A DNA stretch of 48,140 bases, taken from the NCBI GenBank assembly GCA_944387545.1, contig CALXFE010000011.1, positions 1 through 48,140 on the forward strand. Direction: 5' to 3'. A program made the position numbers and the translations under genes. Of this stretch, positions 37,201 to 45,226 are shown piece after piece. The DNA comes from an uncultured Clostridia bacterium. GTDB lineage: Bacteria; Bacillota; Clostridia; TANB77; CAG-508. A model generated the notes under the pieces. The model did not search any database and was not told the DNA's origin. It saw only the letters and a list, made by a program, of their open reading frames with translations. Position 1 is the stretch's first letter. Every line of letters starts with the position of its first letter.

Positions 37201-38591
37201 ATATAAATGTAACACCAGAACAAGGAATTGTAATAGAAGCAAAAGCGAATATAGATTATGGAGATAGTGTAAAAAATCAATATAAAATAGGAGAAAAAGG
37301 AACATGGCAAGACTATACAGGAGAAATCACCTTAAGTGCTTATGACATTATAAACCAAGGACTACTAAATAGTGATAAAACAGTTACTATATATGCAAAA
37401 GGAACAGATAGAGCAGGAAATGTAACAGAAGTAAGCAAAATTGTGAGCAACATAGATTTAGATATGCCAGAAGCACCACAAATAAACAGTAATTATGGAT
37501 ATCCAATACTAACAGAATATGGAGTAGAAGTAGATGGTTCAACAGAAATCATATATGATGACAGAGATGATATAGATAATTTCTACAGTTTAAATAATGG
37601 AGAAACATGGCTAAAATATGAAGGAAGTTTCACGGCAATAGCAGGAACAATAAGAGCAAAGAGTGTGAAAAAAGCATCAGGATTAGAAATAGAAACAAGT
37701 AAAGCTGTGTCAATGCCAGCAGACGCAATAGGACCAGAGGCATATGATGGAAACGAAGAAACATATTACGTAAATGCAGATGCAAATACTTTTATGGAAA
37801 TAGATTCAAGCGCAAGAGGAAAACAAATATATATAAAGGCATATTTATATTATAGAGGTGCAATTAAAGTGGTAAATGCAGATGGGGAAGAAACCACATT
37901 AGCGCAAGTAGGGTCAGGAGAATTAAATGTTAACCAATTATTTACAATACCAGAAGACGCAGAAAAATTAATATTATATTGCGGATCTTGGGGACGTAAT
38001 AGAATTTATGAAATTAGGTTTGGAAATGATCCAACTTTTGATATTGAAAGAACTTATCCAACTATAACAGAATATAATATAAGAGCGGGTTATAGCAAAG
38101 TAAAAATAAACTATGCACATACTACAGTACAGAAACTATATAAAATAAATGATGGAGACTGGACAGAATATAAAGAAGAAGCAATTGCATTAGAAATAGG
38201 AGAAACAATTTATGCAAAAGGAATAGACAAGTATGGAAATGAAACAGATACTATACCATCGTACACAGCAACTTTATTAGCAGATGCGATAGGCCCAAAT
38301 GCATATGATGGAAACGAAGAAACATATTACGTAAATGCAGATGCAAATACTTTTATGGAAATAGATTCAAGCGTAAGAGGAAAACAAATATATATAAAGG
38401 CATATTTATATTATAGAGGTGCAATTAAAGTGGTAAATGCAGATGGGGAAGAAACCACATTAGCGCAAGTAGGGTCAGGAGAATTAAATGTTAACCAATT
38501 ATTTACAATACCAGAAGACGCAGAAAAATTAATATTATATTGCGGATCTTGGGGACGTAATAGGATTTATGAAATCAGACCAGAAATATAA
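34245..38591 (+). CDS. giant prepilin-like surface protein with repeated beta-domains
   Basis: 1448 residues. The short basic leader MKKFGNNG precedes the hydrophobic helix ITLIALVITIIVLLILVGV, the prepilin-type pattern with Ala where pilins usually have Glu5. A stalk-like part follows. A Gly/Ser-rich linker lies at about 338-372. After it come many repeats of about 80-90 residues of the type VEYSTDGVIYKKYESGFKVTENCVVSARAINEAGV, resembling chitobiase C-terminal/Ig-like domains seen in adhesins. Two almost identical 93-residue copies of an AYDGNEETYYVNADANTF...CGSWGRNRIYEI domain end the protein. It is probably displayed on the surface via a type IV pilus-like secretion route; no pilus assembly gene is in the window. 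The ribosome binding site is AAGGAGG. Confidence 0.75.
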   Translation: MKKFGNNGITLIALVITIIVLLILVGVSIVTLMPGGLIDKAIESRFVSNYRTIEEGVYIYKAGKEIDAYSGEEMTQLEKLPLKEKLTVEDKREIQEKIPTLEEEIIARNPGLSLEQIPLYEIDKEKIGATGIKHKYIMDITTEKIYDYEGETFRKRTWHTLEDITQIDEEYKDIFNGWIRLTLYYPENSTDRKWLLKGEGEIREEDWKDYTGPIWVQLDRVQDIYIKYKINDEEIIIPPSGKVGVIIEPEKYQVEAGETTKVKIIYDANAVTKEYKVGNGSWQTYNGEFEVGERTMIYARAKRVDNIYDTEGNKISEKTSWGYDNVYIRRVGDEQGSWQGGGSGGGSGTTGGGGQSGSSDSGNPGGGSSSEVETPAAPTIQVTENKNGVYTESVDVTVQPPMTYKKIYIKIGSGKWEEYTKAVRVQENTLVSAYYTTTDGKTSKIGYKIIDMIQKQGKPYVSIKATPYPYPYAKNVEEVTIEIVSRDAERVEYSTDGVIYKKYESGFKVTENCVVSARAINEAGVAYDTLNITNIGDNPTMVENLGINIIARPDPIVSSKKVEKVEIEIEYDERAEERYYSIGKNGEQKLYEGAFEITENATIYAYAKSKNGVGQAYKVITNLNKGIIEPEIIADPQNSLQASSVKIKINYDPDATVKQYEIDGGGLVDYTGEFKVEKNCTIRAYNENSRGEKAESIYKVENITEPIPPTIIDLGDYYIIKLNYPEGSTGREYKIKEEGEWTGYKEAGILLVKPEYKDKLLDAQGNVKIQIVDETGKSVNWQGTVYVIEGDIQEILEEISMRWDTVKPETPQIVLSTEEPAREVQVSIIYKSTLKEKQYKIIEPDGSTEGWKDYEGSFTIKKNNTVILAKGMNQSEVWGEEAEKQITNIDEQQPEIKLTADLEKETQTLQVKVDVTDDTRVAEVKWAEGVQGESYFAKQGESIPNNSTVTITKNGYYTFYAEDGVGNKQVYTINVINIDTEGPEVNINVTPEQGIVIEAKANIDYGDSVKNQYKIGEKGTWQDYTGEITLSAYDIINQGLLNSDKTVTIYAKGTDRAGNVTEVSKIVSNIDLDMPEAPQINSNYGYPILTEYGVEVDGSTEIIYDDRDDIDNFYSLNNGETWLKYEGSFTAIAGTIRAKSVKKASGLEIETSKAVSMPADAIGPEAYDGNEETYYVNADANTFMEIDSSARGKQIYIKAYLYYRGAIKVVNADGEETTLAQVGSGELNVNQLFTIPEDAEKLILYCGSWGRNRIYEIRFGNDPTFDIERTYPTITEYNIRAGYSKVKINYAHTTVQKLYKINDGDWTEYKEEAIALEIGETIYAKGIDKYGNETDTIPSYTATLLADAIGPNAYDGNEETYYVNADANTFMEIDSSVRGKQIYIKAYLYYRGAIKVVNADGEETTLAQVGSGELNVNQLFTIPEDAEKLILYCGSWGRNRIYEIRPEI
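37740..38578 (+). repeat. near-identical duplicated segment in the giant prepilin-like gene
   Basis: Segments 37740-38017 and 38301-38578 (offset 561 bp, about 278 bp each) differ at only about three positions (e.g. AGCGCAAG against AGCGTAAG). The intervening part encodes a beta-domain. This implies a recent duplication or gene conversion. Confidence 0.85.
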
Positions 38592-38603
38592 TGGAGGAAA
38601 AGT

Positions 38604-39014
38604 ATGAAAAAAATAAAAAAAGAAAGTAAGCTTTTAATTATCGTATTAGTCATAATCGCAATCGTATTCATCAGTGTGATAATTATAAGCTTAGGAATGC
38701 CTGAAAAAGAGAATATCGAAATACAAAATGGAGTAGCAACTGAAAATATAGAATTAAAAGATGTAGAATTTAGTGAAATAACCAGTTCGTATGCAGGAGG
38801 AATAACAACAATTCGAGCGAAAATGCATAATAACTCGAATAAGGCTAAAAACTTGAATATAGAAATCATACTAAAAGATGAAAATGGAAACCAAGTAGGA
38901 GAAATGAGACAAAATATAGAAAATGTAGAGGTTGGAAGAGATAAGATATTTATAACAGGAATTACAGGAGACTATAGTGATGTAAAAGACATTGAAATGA
39001 GAGTAGTAAAATAA
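38604..39014 (+). CDS. single-pass membrane protein with small extracellular beta-domain
   Basis: 136 residues. A basic N-terminus and membrane helix (about 8-30, LLIIVLVIIAIVFISVIIISLG) precede an external domain of about 95 residues: ENIELKDVEFSEITSSYAGGITTIRAKMHNNSNKAKNLNIEIILKDENGNQVGEMRQNIENVEVG. The pattern (N-N-S, then KDENGNxVG) resembles FxLYD-type Ig-like domains. The next gene encodes a paralogue. It lies 12 bp after the giant prepilin-like gene with GGAGG, so it is translated from the same mRNA. A role in anchoring or assembly of the surface proteins is inferred only from position. Confidence 0.7.
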   Translation: MKKIKKESKLLIIVLVIIAIVFISVIIISLGMPEKENIEIQNGVATENIELKDVEFSEITSSYAGGITTIRAKMHNNSNKAKNLNIEIILKDENGNQVGEMRQNIENVEVGRDKIFITGITGDYSDVKDIEMRVVK

Positions 39015-39029
39015 ACTAGGAGGAAAAAA

Positions 39030-39491
39030 ATGAAAAAGAAAGAAAAAAGAATGATACTAATATTGGTTATCATCACAATAATAGCTATCATATTACTATA
39101 TTTCCAAAAAAGACCGAAAGATGAAAATCAAGAAACAGCACAAGAACAAGAACGAATAGCAGTGCAAGAAGATGGAAGTAAAATAGCAACTAGTGAAAAA
39201 TTACAAGAAAAAAGAAAAATAGGAGAAATTGAAATTGGTAATATTAATATAAGAGAAGAAAATGGACTAGCCAAGATAACAGCAAGTGCAACAAATGTAG
39301 GGGAACAAAAAACAGAAGAAATGCCAATAACAATTATATTAAAAGATGAAGCTGGAAATAGCATAGCAGAAATAGGCGCATATATAGGAACAATAGAAAA
39401 AGGAGAACAAAGAGGAATACAAGCTAGTGCAAATGTAACAATAGATGAAGTTTATGATGTGGAAATTAAAACAAATTCTAATAACGAATAA
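39030..39491 (+). CDS. paralogous single-pass membrane protein with FxLYD-like domain
   Basis: 153 residues with the same plan as the preceding gene: N-terminal helix (about 6-26, MILILVIITIIAIILLYF), a charged linker, then EIGNINIREENGLAKITASATNVGEQKTEEMPITIILKDEAGNSIAEIGAYIGTIEKGEQRGIQASANV. The shared IxLKDExGN motif suggests a tandem duplication that has diverged. It starts 15 bp after its neighbour (AGGAGG). Function unknown. Confidence 0.7.
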   Translation: MKKKEKRMILILVIITIIAIILLYFQKRPKDENQETAQEQERIAVQEDGSKIATSEKLQEKRKIGEIEIGNINIREENGLAKITASATNVGEQKTEEMPITIILKDEAGNSIAEIGAYIGTIEKGEQRGIQASANVTIDEVYDVEIKTNSNNE

Positions 39492-39598
39492 AAAGTGATA
39501 TATCAATAAAAGAAAACAAATAAAGAAAAAAGATAGTAATATAGACCTATGAAAATAGGTTTGTATTGCTAGCTTTAAAGGAAGAAAGGAAAAACTAG

Positions 39599-41911
39599 AT
39601 GTTAAAAAATAAAAAAATAGAAAAACAGACCAAACAAAATGAAGAAATCCGATGTAATTTAAGCTGTACAAAAAACAATACAGGTATCACATTAATTGCA
39701 TTAGTCATCACAATCATTATCTTATTAATACTAGTGGGAGTGGCAGTTGCATCTTTAACAGGAGAAAATGGACTAATAGATAAAAGTGTACAAGCATCAT
39801 TTTTAACAGAATACCAAAATGTTGCAGAACAAGTGGATTTATATAACTTAAACATTCAAATTGAAAATAGAACAAAGAGAGAAACGAATTTGTCGGTTTT
39901 TCCTTTGGGAGAGAGAATTACAAGTGAAGAAACGGAAAAATGGAAAGAAGAAAAGACAGAATTAATTGAACAAATAGAAGAAAAGACAGAAGAACCATTA
40001 GAAAATACCATTTTATATTGGATTGATTTTGATGAACTAGATGTCAATAGTAAACATCCATATATAATTGATACTAGTACAGGATTACTATTTTGTTATG
40101 AAGGACATAGATACTCTGGAAAAATACATCATATTCCAGATAACACAGAAAGAAATACGGAAATAATGATAAGACCAGAATTTGAAGATGTCAATGAATA
40201 TCCAGTCCTAAAGGATACAGGCGTAGAGGCTGCTGGAACAGTAAGAATAAAATATGCTGACGATAGCTTTTATAAAAATTATTACAGCCTTGATGATGGA
40301 AGGAGTTGGCAGGAATATACAGGGCCATTTGCCACTGGGAAAAATATGGTTGTGTATGCAAAATCTGTAAATACAATCACAGGAGCAGAAGCTATAAATT
40401 CTAAAGAAGTGGTTATTGATCCAAAAGCCATTGGACCTGAAGCATATGATGGATCTTTGTCAACGTATTATAATGCAGGGACAATTGATAAGGGATATAA
40501 ATATATGTTAGTTGACCCATCTGCTATTGGTTTGGCAGTAGAAGCGCATTTGGGTTGGAGATATGCACAAATTCGATTATTAGATGAAAATGAGGAAATA
40601 TTATATGAATCAGATATACCAGGTGTAAGTAATGGAAAAAAGACAGTTTCGTTTGAAATAGTAGATAAGACAAAATACTTAGTGTTATATTGTAGTGATG
40701 AAGGGGGAGATGGAGCATTATTATATGAAATAGAAATCAAGAGTAAACCTCAAATTAATGTCATCCAAAAGGCATATCCAGAATTAACTAGTGCTGGAAT
40801 CAATGTGCCATATATGAAGGTAACATTAAGCAATATTGCTCAAAATAGCATAGAAAAAGTGTTATACAATAAGAATAATGGCAGTTGGAAAGAATACAAT
40901 GGAGAAGAAATAAAACTAGAAATTGGGGAAACAATATATGCTAAGAACCAATTTAAAAATGGAGGAGAATCGGAAATTGTTAGTCACAAAGCTGAACTAG
41001 ATAGTAGGGCAATTACAGAACAAGCATATGATGGTTCATTAAGCACTTATGATAATTCTGGAAAAATAGCACAAGGATATAAATATATGTTAGTTGACCC
41101 ATCTGCTATTGGTTTGACAGTAGAAGCATATTTAGGCTGGATGTATGCACAAATTCGATTATTAGATGAAAATGAGGAAATACTATATGAATCAGAAATA
41201 CCAGGTGTAAGTAATGGAAAAAAGACAGTTTCGTTTGAAATAGTAGATAAGACAAAATATTTAGTATTGTATTGTAGTAACAGTGGTGGCGACGGAGCAT
41301 TATTATATGAAATAGAAATCAAGAATAAACCGCAAATTAATGTCATACAAAACACATATCCGGAGTTGACTAGTAGTGGAATAAACAAACCAAATATGAA
41401 GGTGACATTATCAATTGATAATGAGAATCTAGTAGACAAAGTGTTATATAGTAAAGATAATATGAGTTGGCAAGAATATAATGGAGAAGTGATACAATTA
41501 GCTGTAGGAGAAACGATATATGCTAAAAATAAACTAAAAAATGGAGAAGAATCTGGTGTTGTTACGCAGAAATGTGAACTAGATAGTAGGGCAATTACAG
41601 AACAAGCATACGATGGTTCATTAAGCACTTATGATAATTCAGGAAAAATATCACAAGGATATAAATATATGGCAGTTGATCAATCAGCCATTGGATTAAC
41701 AGTACAAGCACATTTGGGATGGATGTATGCACAAATTCGATTATTAGATGAAAATATGCAGATACTGTATGAATCAGAGATACCTGGTGTAACAAATGGG
41801 CAAAAAACGGTTTCATTCGAAATAGTAGATAAGACAAAATATTTAGTGTTATATTGTAGTAGTTCTAGGGGAGATGGAGCTGTACTATTTGAACTTGAAA
41901 TTGTAAATTAA
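39599..41911 (+). CDS. prepilin-like surface protein with three AYDG repeats
   Basis: 770 residues. The leader is longer than usual (about 28 residues, MLKNKKIEKQTKQNEEIRCN...NNTG), then ITLIALVITIIILLILVGV, the same prepilin-type helix as the protein at 34245. The stalk region is followed by three copies of a domain of about 104 residues (AYDGSLSTYDNSGKI...GYKYMLVDPSAIGLTVEAYLGW...LVLYCS...LLYEIEI, about residues 277-380, 471-575 and 665-770). These alternate with beta-domains (KVLYSKDNMSWQEYNGE...GETIYAKN). It is related in plan, not in close sequence, to the first protein of the operon. The repeated DPSAIG, IRLLDEN and LVLYCS strands suggest a jelly-roll, perhaps carbohydrate-binding; this is inference. 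Confidence 0.75.
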   Translation: MLKNKKIEKQTKQNEEIRCNLSCTKNNTGITLIALVITIIILLILVGVAVASLTGENGLIDKSVQASFLTEYQNVAEQVDLYNLNIQIENRTKRETNLSVFPLGERITSEETEKWKEEKTELIEQIEEKTEEPLENTILYWIDFDELDVNSKHPYIIDTSTGLLFCYEGHRYSGKIHHIPDNTERNTEIMIRPEFEDVNEYPVLKDTGVEAAGTVRIKYADDSFYKNYYSLDDGRSWQEYTGPFATGKNMVVYAKSVNTITGAEAINSKEVVIDPKAIGPEAYDGSLSTYYNAGTIDKGYKYMLVDPSAIGLAVEAHLGWRYAQIRLLDENEEILYESDIPGVSNGKKTVSFEIVDKTKYLVLYCSDEGGDGALLYEIEIKSKPQINVIQKAYPELTSAGINVPYMKVTLSNIAQNSIEKVLYNKNNGSWKEYNGEEIKLEIGETIYAKNQFKNGGESEIVSHKAELDSRAITEQAYDGSLSTYDNSGKIAQGYKYMLVDPSAIGLTVEAYLGWMYAQIRLLDENEEILYESEIPGVSNGKKTVSFEIVDKTKYLVLYCSNSGGDGALLYEIEIKNKPQINVIQNTYPELTSSGINKPNMKVTLSIDNENLVDKVLYSKDNMSWQEYNGEVIQLAVGETIYAKNKLKNGEESGVVTQKCELDSRAITEQAYDGSLSTYDNSGKISQGYKYMAVDQSAIGLTVQAHLGWMYAQIRLLDENMQILYESEIPGVTNGQKTVSFEIVDKTKYLVLYCSSSRGDGAVLFELEIVN
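40428..41910 (+). repeat. three tandem repeats, period about 582 bp, in the second prepilin-like gene
   Basis: Copies begin at about 40428, 41010 and 41592. Long blocks are near-identical at DNA level (e.g. TATGCACAAATTCGATTATT in all three). The first two copies are the most similar in the middle and the third more diverged at its 3' end. Confidence 0.8.
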
Positions 41912-41950
41912 TATAATAATCATGATTAATTAAAGTTATAATTGAGAAAT

Positions 41951-42018
41951 AAAAAACCTCATGTATAATATAGACTTTGTAATTAGAGTTACAAAATATA
42001 TTAAACAGGAGGTTTTTA
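41951..42018 (+). terminator. long hairpin terminator after the surface operon
   Basis: AAAAACCTC (41952-41960) pairs with GAGGTTTTT (42009-42017), with an inner hairpin (TTTGTAA...TTACAAA). The T-run is within the distal arm. The rest of 41912-42234 shows only this hairpin and the promoter at 42117. Confidence 0.7.
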
Positions 42019-42116
42019 TATAAGAGTATAAAAGACTAATCAAAAAAATGAAATAAGACATGCAGATAAAAATTTAAGAATATACATATATATAGATATA
42101 AACACATAAAAAATTA

Positions 42117-42145
42117 TTGATAAATCAACGATAGTATGATAAAAT
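42117..42145 (+). promoter_or_regulatory. promoter for the cation transporter gene
   Basis: TTGATA (42117-42122), 17 bp, TAAAAT (42140-42145). TATGATAAAAT is identical to the -10 region of the pheS promoter. Confidence 0.65.
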
Positions 42146-42234
42146 ATGTAAAAATAAGGAAACTTTTTAAGAATTGAAATGAGATATAAATATATTATTT
42201 TAGATAGAGAATAAAAAGAGTAGAAAGGGGAAAA

Positions 42235-43398
42235 ATGACAAATTTATTAATAAAACTATTTATAAAAGATAAAAGTGTAGAAAGACCAGAAACAAGAGCA
42301 AAATATGGAATGCTTTCAAGTATTACAGGAATTATTGTCAATATTTTCTTGTCACTAGTAAAACTAGTAATTGGAATATTTGCTAATTCTATTTCTATCA
42401 TTTCAGACGCGTTAAACAATGTAACAGATGCAGGTTCATCAATTGTTACAATGATTGGATTTAAGGTGTCTCAGAAGAAAATAGATAAAGACCATCCATG
42501 GGGACATGGAAGAATGGAATATATTACAGCATTTATCGTAGATATTTTAATCGTATTAGTAGGCGTAGAACTATTTAAGAGCTCATTTGATAAAATTATT
42601 CATCCAACATTACCAGATATCAGTAATATTACTATTGTGATTTTAGTCATTGCAGTTCTAACGAAATTATGGTTATTTATATTCTATAACAAAATTGCGA
42701 AAACAATAGATTCAGCAGCAATCAAAGGAAATGCATATGACAGTATTTCTGATTCAATATCTACATTTGTAGTATTGCTATCTGCAATTGTGGCAAAAAG
42801 ATGGGGTGTATCTATTGATGGATATGCTAGTATTTTTGTGGCTATATTTATTTTATTCACAGGTTTTAAAGCATTAAAAGAGACAATAGATTTATTGTTA
42901 GGTATGAAGCCGGATACAGAATTTGTTGAAAATTTGGAAGCGTTTACGAAAAAATATGAAATGATATCAGGCATTCATGATATCATGGTACATGATTATG
43001 GACCAGGAAGAAAAATTGTATCTTTCCATGCAGAAGTGCCAGCAAACTGTGATATATGTAAAGCACATGATGTGATAGATCAAATGGAACAAGATATTTA
43101 TGAAGAATTTAACTGTATAACAACCATTCATATGGATCCCATTGTAACAGATAATGAAGAAATCAATGAAATGAAAAAGAAAACAGAAGAAATTGTAAAA
43201 GAAATTAATCCCGAATTCTCCATCCACGATTTTAGAATGACAGATGGTGGGGATAGAATTAATTTGATATTTGATTTAGTCGTTTCTGCGGATAATAACA
43301 TAAGTCATGAAGAATTAAAGAATATAGTTCAACAAAAAATACATGCTGTCAATAATAAATATTATGCTGTACCTAAAATTGAAAATTCATACATATAA
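42235..43398 (+). CDS. cation diffusion facilitator family transporter
   Basis: 387 residues with about six membrane helices (about 25-215). Metal-site motifs are SIISDALNNVTDAGSS in helix 2 and a histidine-rich DHPWGHGRMEY loop, with a second site in NAYDSISDSIST of helix 5. The cytoplasmic C-terminal domain (about 235-387) includes GIHDIMVHDYGPGRKIVSFHAEVP. It is longer than minimal CDFs because of an added region after residue 310. The family exports Zn, Fe, Mn or Co by proton exchange; the metal cannot be assigned. The ribosome binding site is AAAGGGG. Confidence 0.92.
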   Translation: MTNLLIKLFIKDKSVERPETRAKYGMLSSITGIIVNIFLSLVKLVIGIFANSISIISDALNNVTDAGSSIVTMIGFKVSQKKIDKDHPWGHGRMEYITAFIVDILIVLVGVELFKSSFDKIIHPTLPDISNITIVILVIAVLTKLWLFIFYNKIAKTIDSAAIKGNAYDSISDSISTFVVLLSAIVAKRWGVSIDGYASIFVAIFILFTGFKALKETIDLLLGMKPDTEFVENLEAFTKKYEMISGIHDIMVHDYGPGRKIVSFHAEVPANCDICKAHDVIDQMEQDIYEEFNCITTIHMDPIVTDNEEINEMKKKTEEIVKEINPEFSIHDFRMTDGGDRINLIFDLVVSADNNISHEELKNIVQQKIHAVNNKYYAVPKIENSYI

Positions 43399-43416
43399 TG
43401 TATATAAAGAGTGTTT

Positions 43417-43455
43417 AAAGAGATTTATTAAAAGAACAATAGAATGAATCTCTTT
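43417..43455 (+). terminator. hairpin after the cation transporter gene
   Basis: AAAGAGATT (43417-43425) pairs with AATCTCTTT (43447-43455), followed by ATTGTATTGT. The tail is a moderate terminator. Confidence 0.5.
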
Positions 43456-43532
43456 ATTGTATTGTAAAATATGGCAGAATAGGATAAAATATAGATAACA
43501 AGTAAATTGTGATGAATAAAGGAGGATTTATA

Positions 43533-44216
43533 ATGAGAAAATTAGGGAATACTTTATGGGGGATTGTATTAGTCATAATAGGTGTCATACTTGCTTTAAA
43601 TGCATTGGGGATTACAGATATAAATATATTTTTTGATGGATGGTGGACTTTATTTATTATTATTCCAAGTGCAATAGAATTAGTTGCAAGAGAAAACAAA
43701 TTTTGGAGTGCTGTATGGTTAATTATTGGAATTTTACTATTACTAGCGTGTAGAGATATTTTAGATTTTGACCTTATTTGGAGACTAATCATACCAGTTG
43801 TTATCATATTAATAGGAATTAACTTAATATTTAAAGATAGAATAGATAGTAAGATAGAAAAAAAGAATAAAGAATTAAATCAAAAAGGAGAAAAATTAGA
43901 AGAATATTGTGCAACTTTTGGTGAAGTGAAAAATGATTTTAATAATCAAGAATTTAATGGGGCAAGTTTAACAGCTGTATTTGGGAGTGCAGACTTAGAC
44001 TTAAGAAAAGCGATTATAAAAGAGGATAAACTAATAAAAGCATGTGCTGTTTTTGGTGGTGTAGAAATTATGGTACCAGAAAATGTTAATATCAAAGTGA
44101 AATCAACACCAATATTTGGAGCAACTTCAAATAAGACAAATAGAAAATATGATGAAAAATTACCTACAATCTATGTAAATAGTTTTTGTATGTTTGGGGG
44201 TGTTGATATCAAATGA
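43533..44216 (+). CDS. LiaF-like membrane protein
   Basis: 227 residues. Four short membrane helices lie within the first 105 residues (TLWGIVLVIIGVILALNALGI; WTLFIIIPSAIELV; FWSAVWLIIGILLLLAC; LIWRLIIPVVIILIGINLIF). A soluble C-terminal beta-helix-like domain follows with repeated FGxxxxDL and FGGVEIMVPENVNIKVKSTPIFG motifs, as in the LiaF/DUF2154 C-terminal region. LiaF controls the LiaRS envelope-stress system in Bacillus; no LiaRS pair is here. ATG 43533 follows AAGGAGG. Its stop overlaps the next start by four bases (ATGA). Confidence 0.8.
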   Translation: MRKLGNTLWGIVLVIIGVILALNALGITDINIFFDGWWTLFIIIPSAIELVARENKFWSAVWLIIGILLLLACRDILDFDLIWRLIIPVVIILIGINLIFKDRIDSKIEKKNKELNQKGEKLEEYCATFGEVKNDFNNQEFNGASLTAVFGSADLDLRKAIIKEDKLIKACAVFGGVEIMVPENVNIKVKSTPIFGATSNKTNRKYDEKLPTIYVNSFCMFGGVDIK

Positions 44217-45070
44217 CAGGATTACAAAAATTTATAAAATATGCTGCTATTATATTTGGAATTTATCTTTCCATTGTAATTATAGTTGCATTTTTAGGGA
44301 TAGTAAGGGGGCTTGTGAATGGTTCCCAAACAGAAATTAGAAATATGGTTGGAGATATAGAAAAATATCATCCAGAAAATATTACAAAAGAATATAATAA
44401 CATAAAAAGACTAGAAGTGGATTTAGAAGTAACAGAATTAATTATAAGAAATGGCGATAGTTTTAAAATTGAAGGAACTAATATACCTGATAAAATGGAA
44501 TTTAAACAAAATGGAGATGCATTAAAAATTAGTGACGAAAAATTACCATCATACTTTTCTAATGAGAATATCATTATCACAATCTACATTCCAGAAGAAC
44601 AGCAATTAGATAATATTGATTTAGATATAAAATATGTATCAGCAGATATAGAAAAATTAAATGCAACAACTATAACGTTAGATATGTATAACAATTATTG
44701 CAAGATAGATAAATTGATAGGAAATAATATGGAATTAAATAGTAAATATGCCGATATAGACATATATGATAGTGAAGTAAAAAGATTAGATTTAGATTCT
44801 GAATCGGGAATGCAGAATCTAAATGTAAAAGTTGTCGAAAATGCAAAAATAGATTTAGATTATGCCGATACCAATATAAAATTCATTGGAAAACAAGAAG
44901 AGTATCAAATTAATAGCCAAAAACGTTTTGGAACAACTTATATAGATGAAAAAGAAATAACATCTAATCGAGAAACAGTAGGCAGTGGAAGTGTAAAAAT
45001 AAATTTAGATACAATTAACACTGATGCCAATATAACATTTGCAGAAGAATCAAATGAAAATTATTTGTAA
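44213..45070 (+). CDS. membrane-anchored DUF4097-type protein (LiaG-like)
   Basis: 285 residues with one membrane helix (about 10-35). The external part has recurring short strands: KRLEVDLEVTELIIRNGDSFKIEGTN, LDNIDLDIKYVSADIEKLNATTITLDMYNNYCKIDKL, MELNSKYADIDIYDSEVKRLDLDSESG. This pattern is typical of the DUF4097/LiaG adhesin-like beta-helix. Translational coupling with the LiaF-like gene suggests a joint envelope function. The following fused ABC exporter may belong to the same detoxification theme. Confidence 0.78.
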   Translation: MTGLQKFIKYAAIIFGIYLSIVIIVAFLGIVRGLVNGSQTEIRNMVGDIEKYHPENITKEYNNIKRLEVDLEVTELIIRNGDSFKIEGTNIPDKMEFKQNGDALKISDEKLPSYFSNENIIITIYIPEEQQLDNIDLDIKYVSADIEKLNATTITLDMYNNYCKIDKLIGNNMELNSKYADIDIYDSEVKRLDLDSESGMQNLNVKVVENAKIDLDYADTNIKFIGKQEEYQINSQKRFGTTYIDEKEITSNRETVGSGSVKINLDTINTDANITFAEESNENYL

Positions 45071-45110
45071 TTAAATTTGTAAAATTTATGTGAAAAATAT
45101 TGAATAAATT

Positions 45111-45155
45111 AAATAGTCATGTTAAAAATATACATGACTATTTGTCATTTTTAAA
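45111..45155 (+). terminator. terminator after the LiaF/DUF4097 pair
   Basis: AAATAGTCATGT (45111-45122) pairs perfectly with ACATGACTATTT (45132-45143), followed by GTCATTTTT. Confidence 0.75.
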
Positions 45156-45226
45156 TAACAATATTTTATGAATGTCACATCTTAAAGGAAAAACAAATAC
45201 AAATTGATTATATAAGGAGAGAGAAA

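Noticed and set aside
41047..41628. 193-codon minus-strand open frame
   Set aside because: It mirrors the triplicated repeat of the plus-strand gene, and its neighbouring copies give the same shadow.
34245..41911. CRISPR-like periodicity
   Set aside because: The repeats are coding, hundreds of bases long, with no short repeat-spacer pattern.
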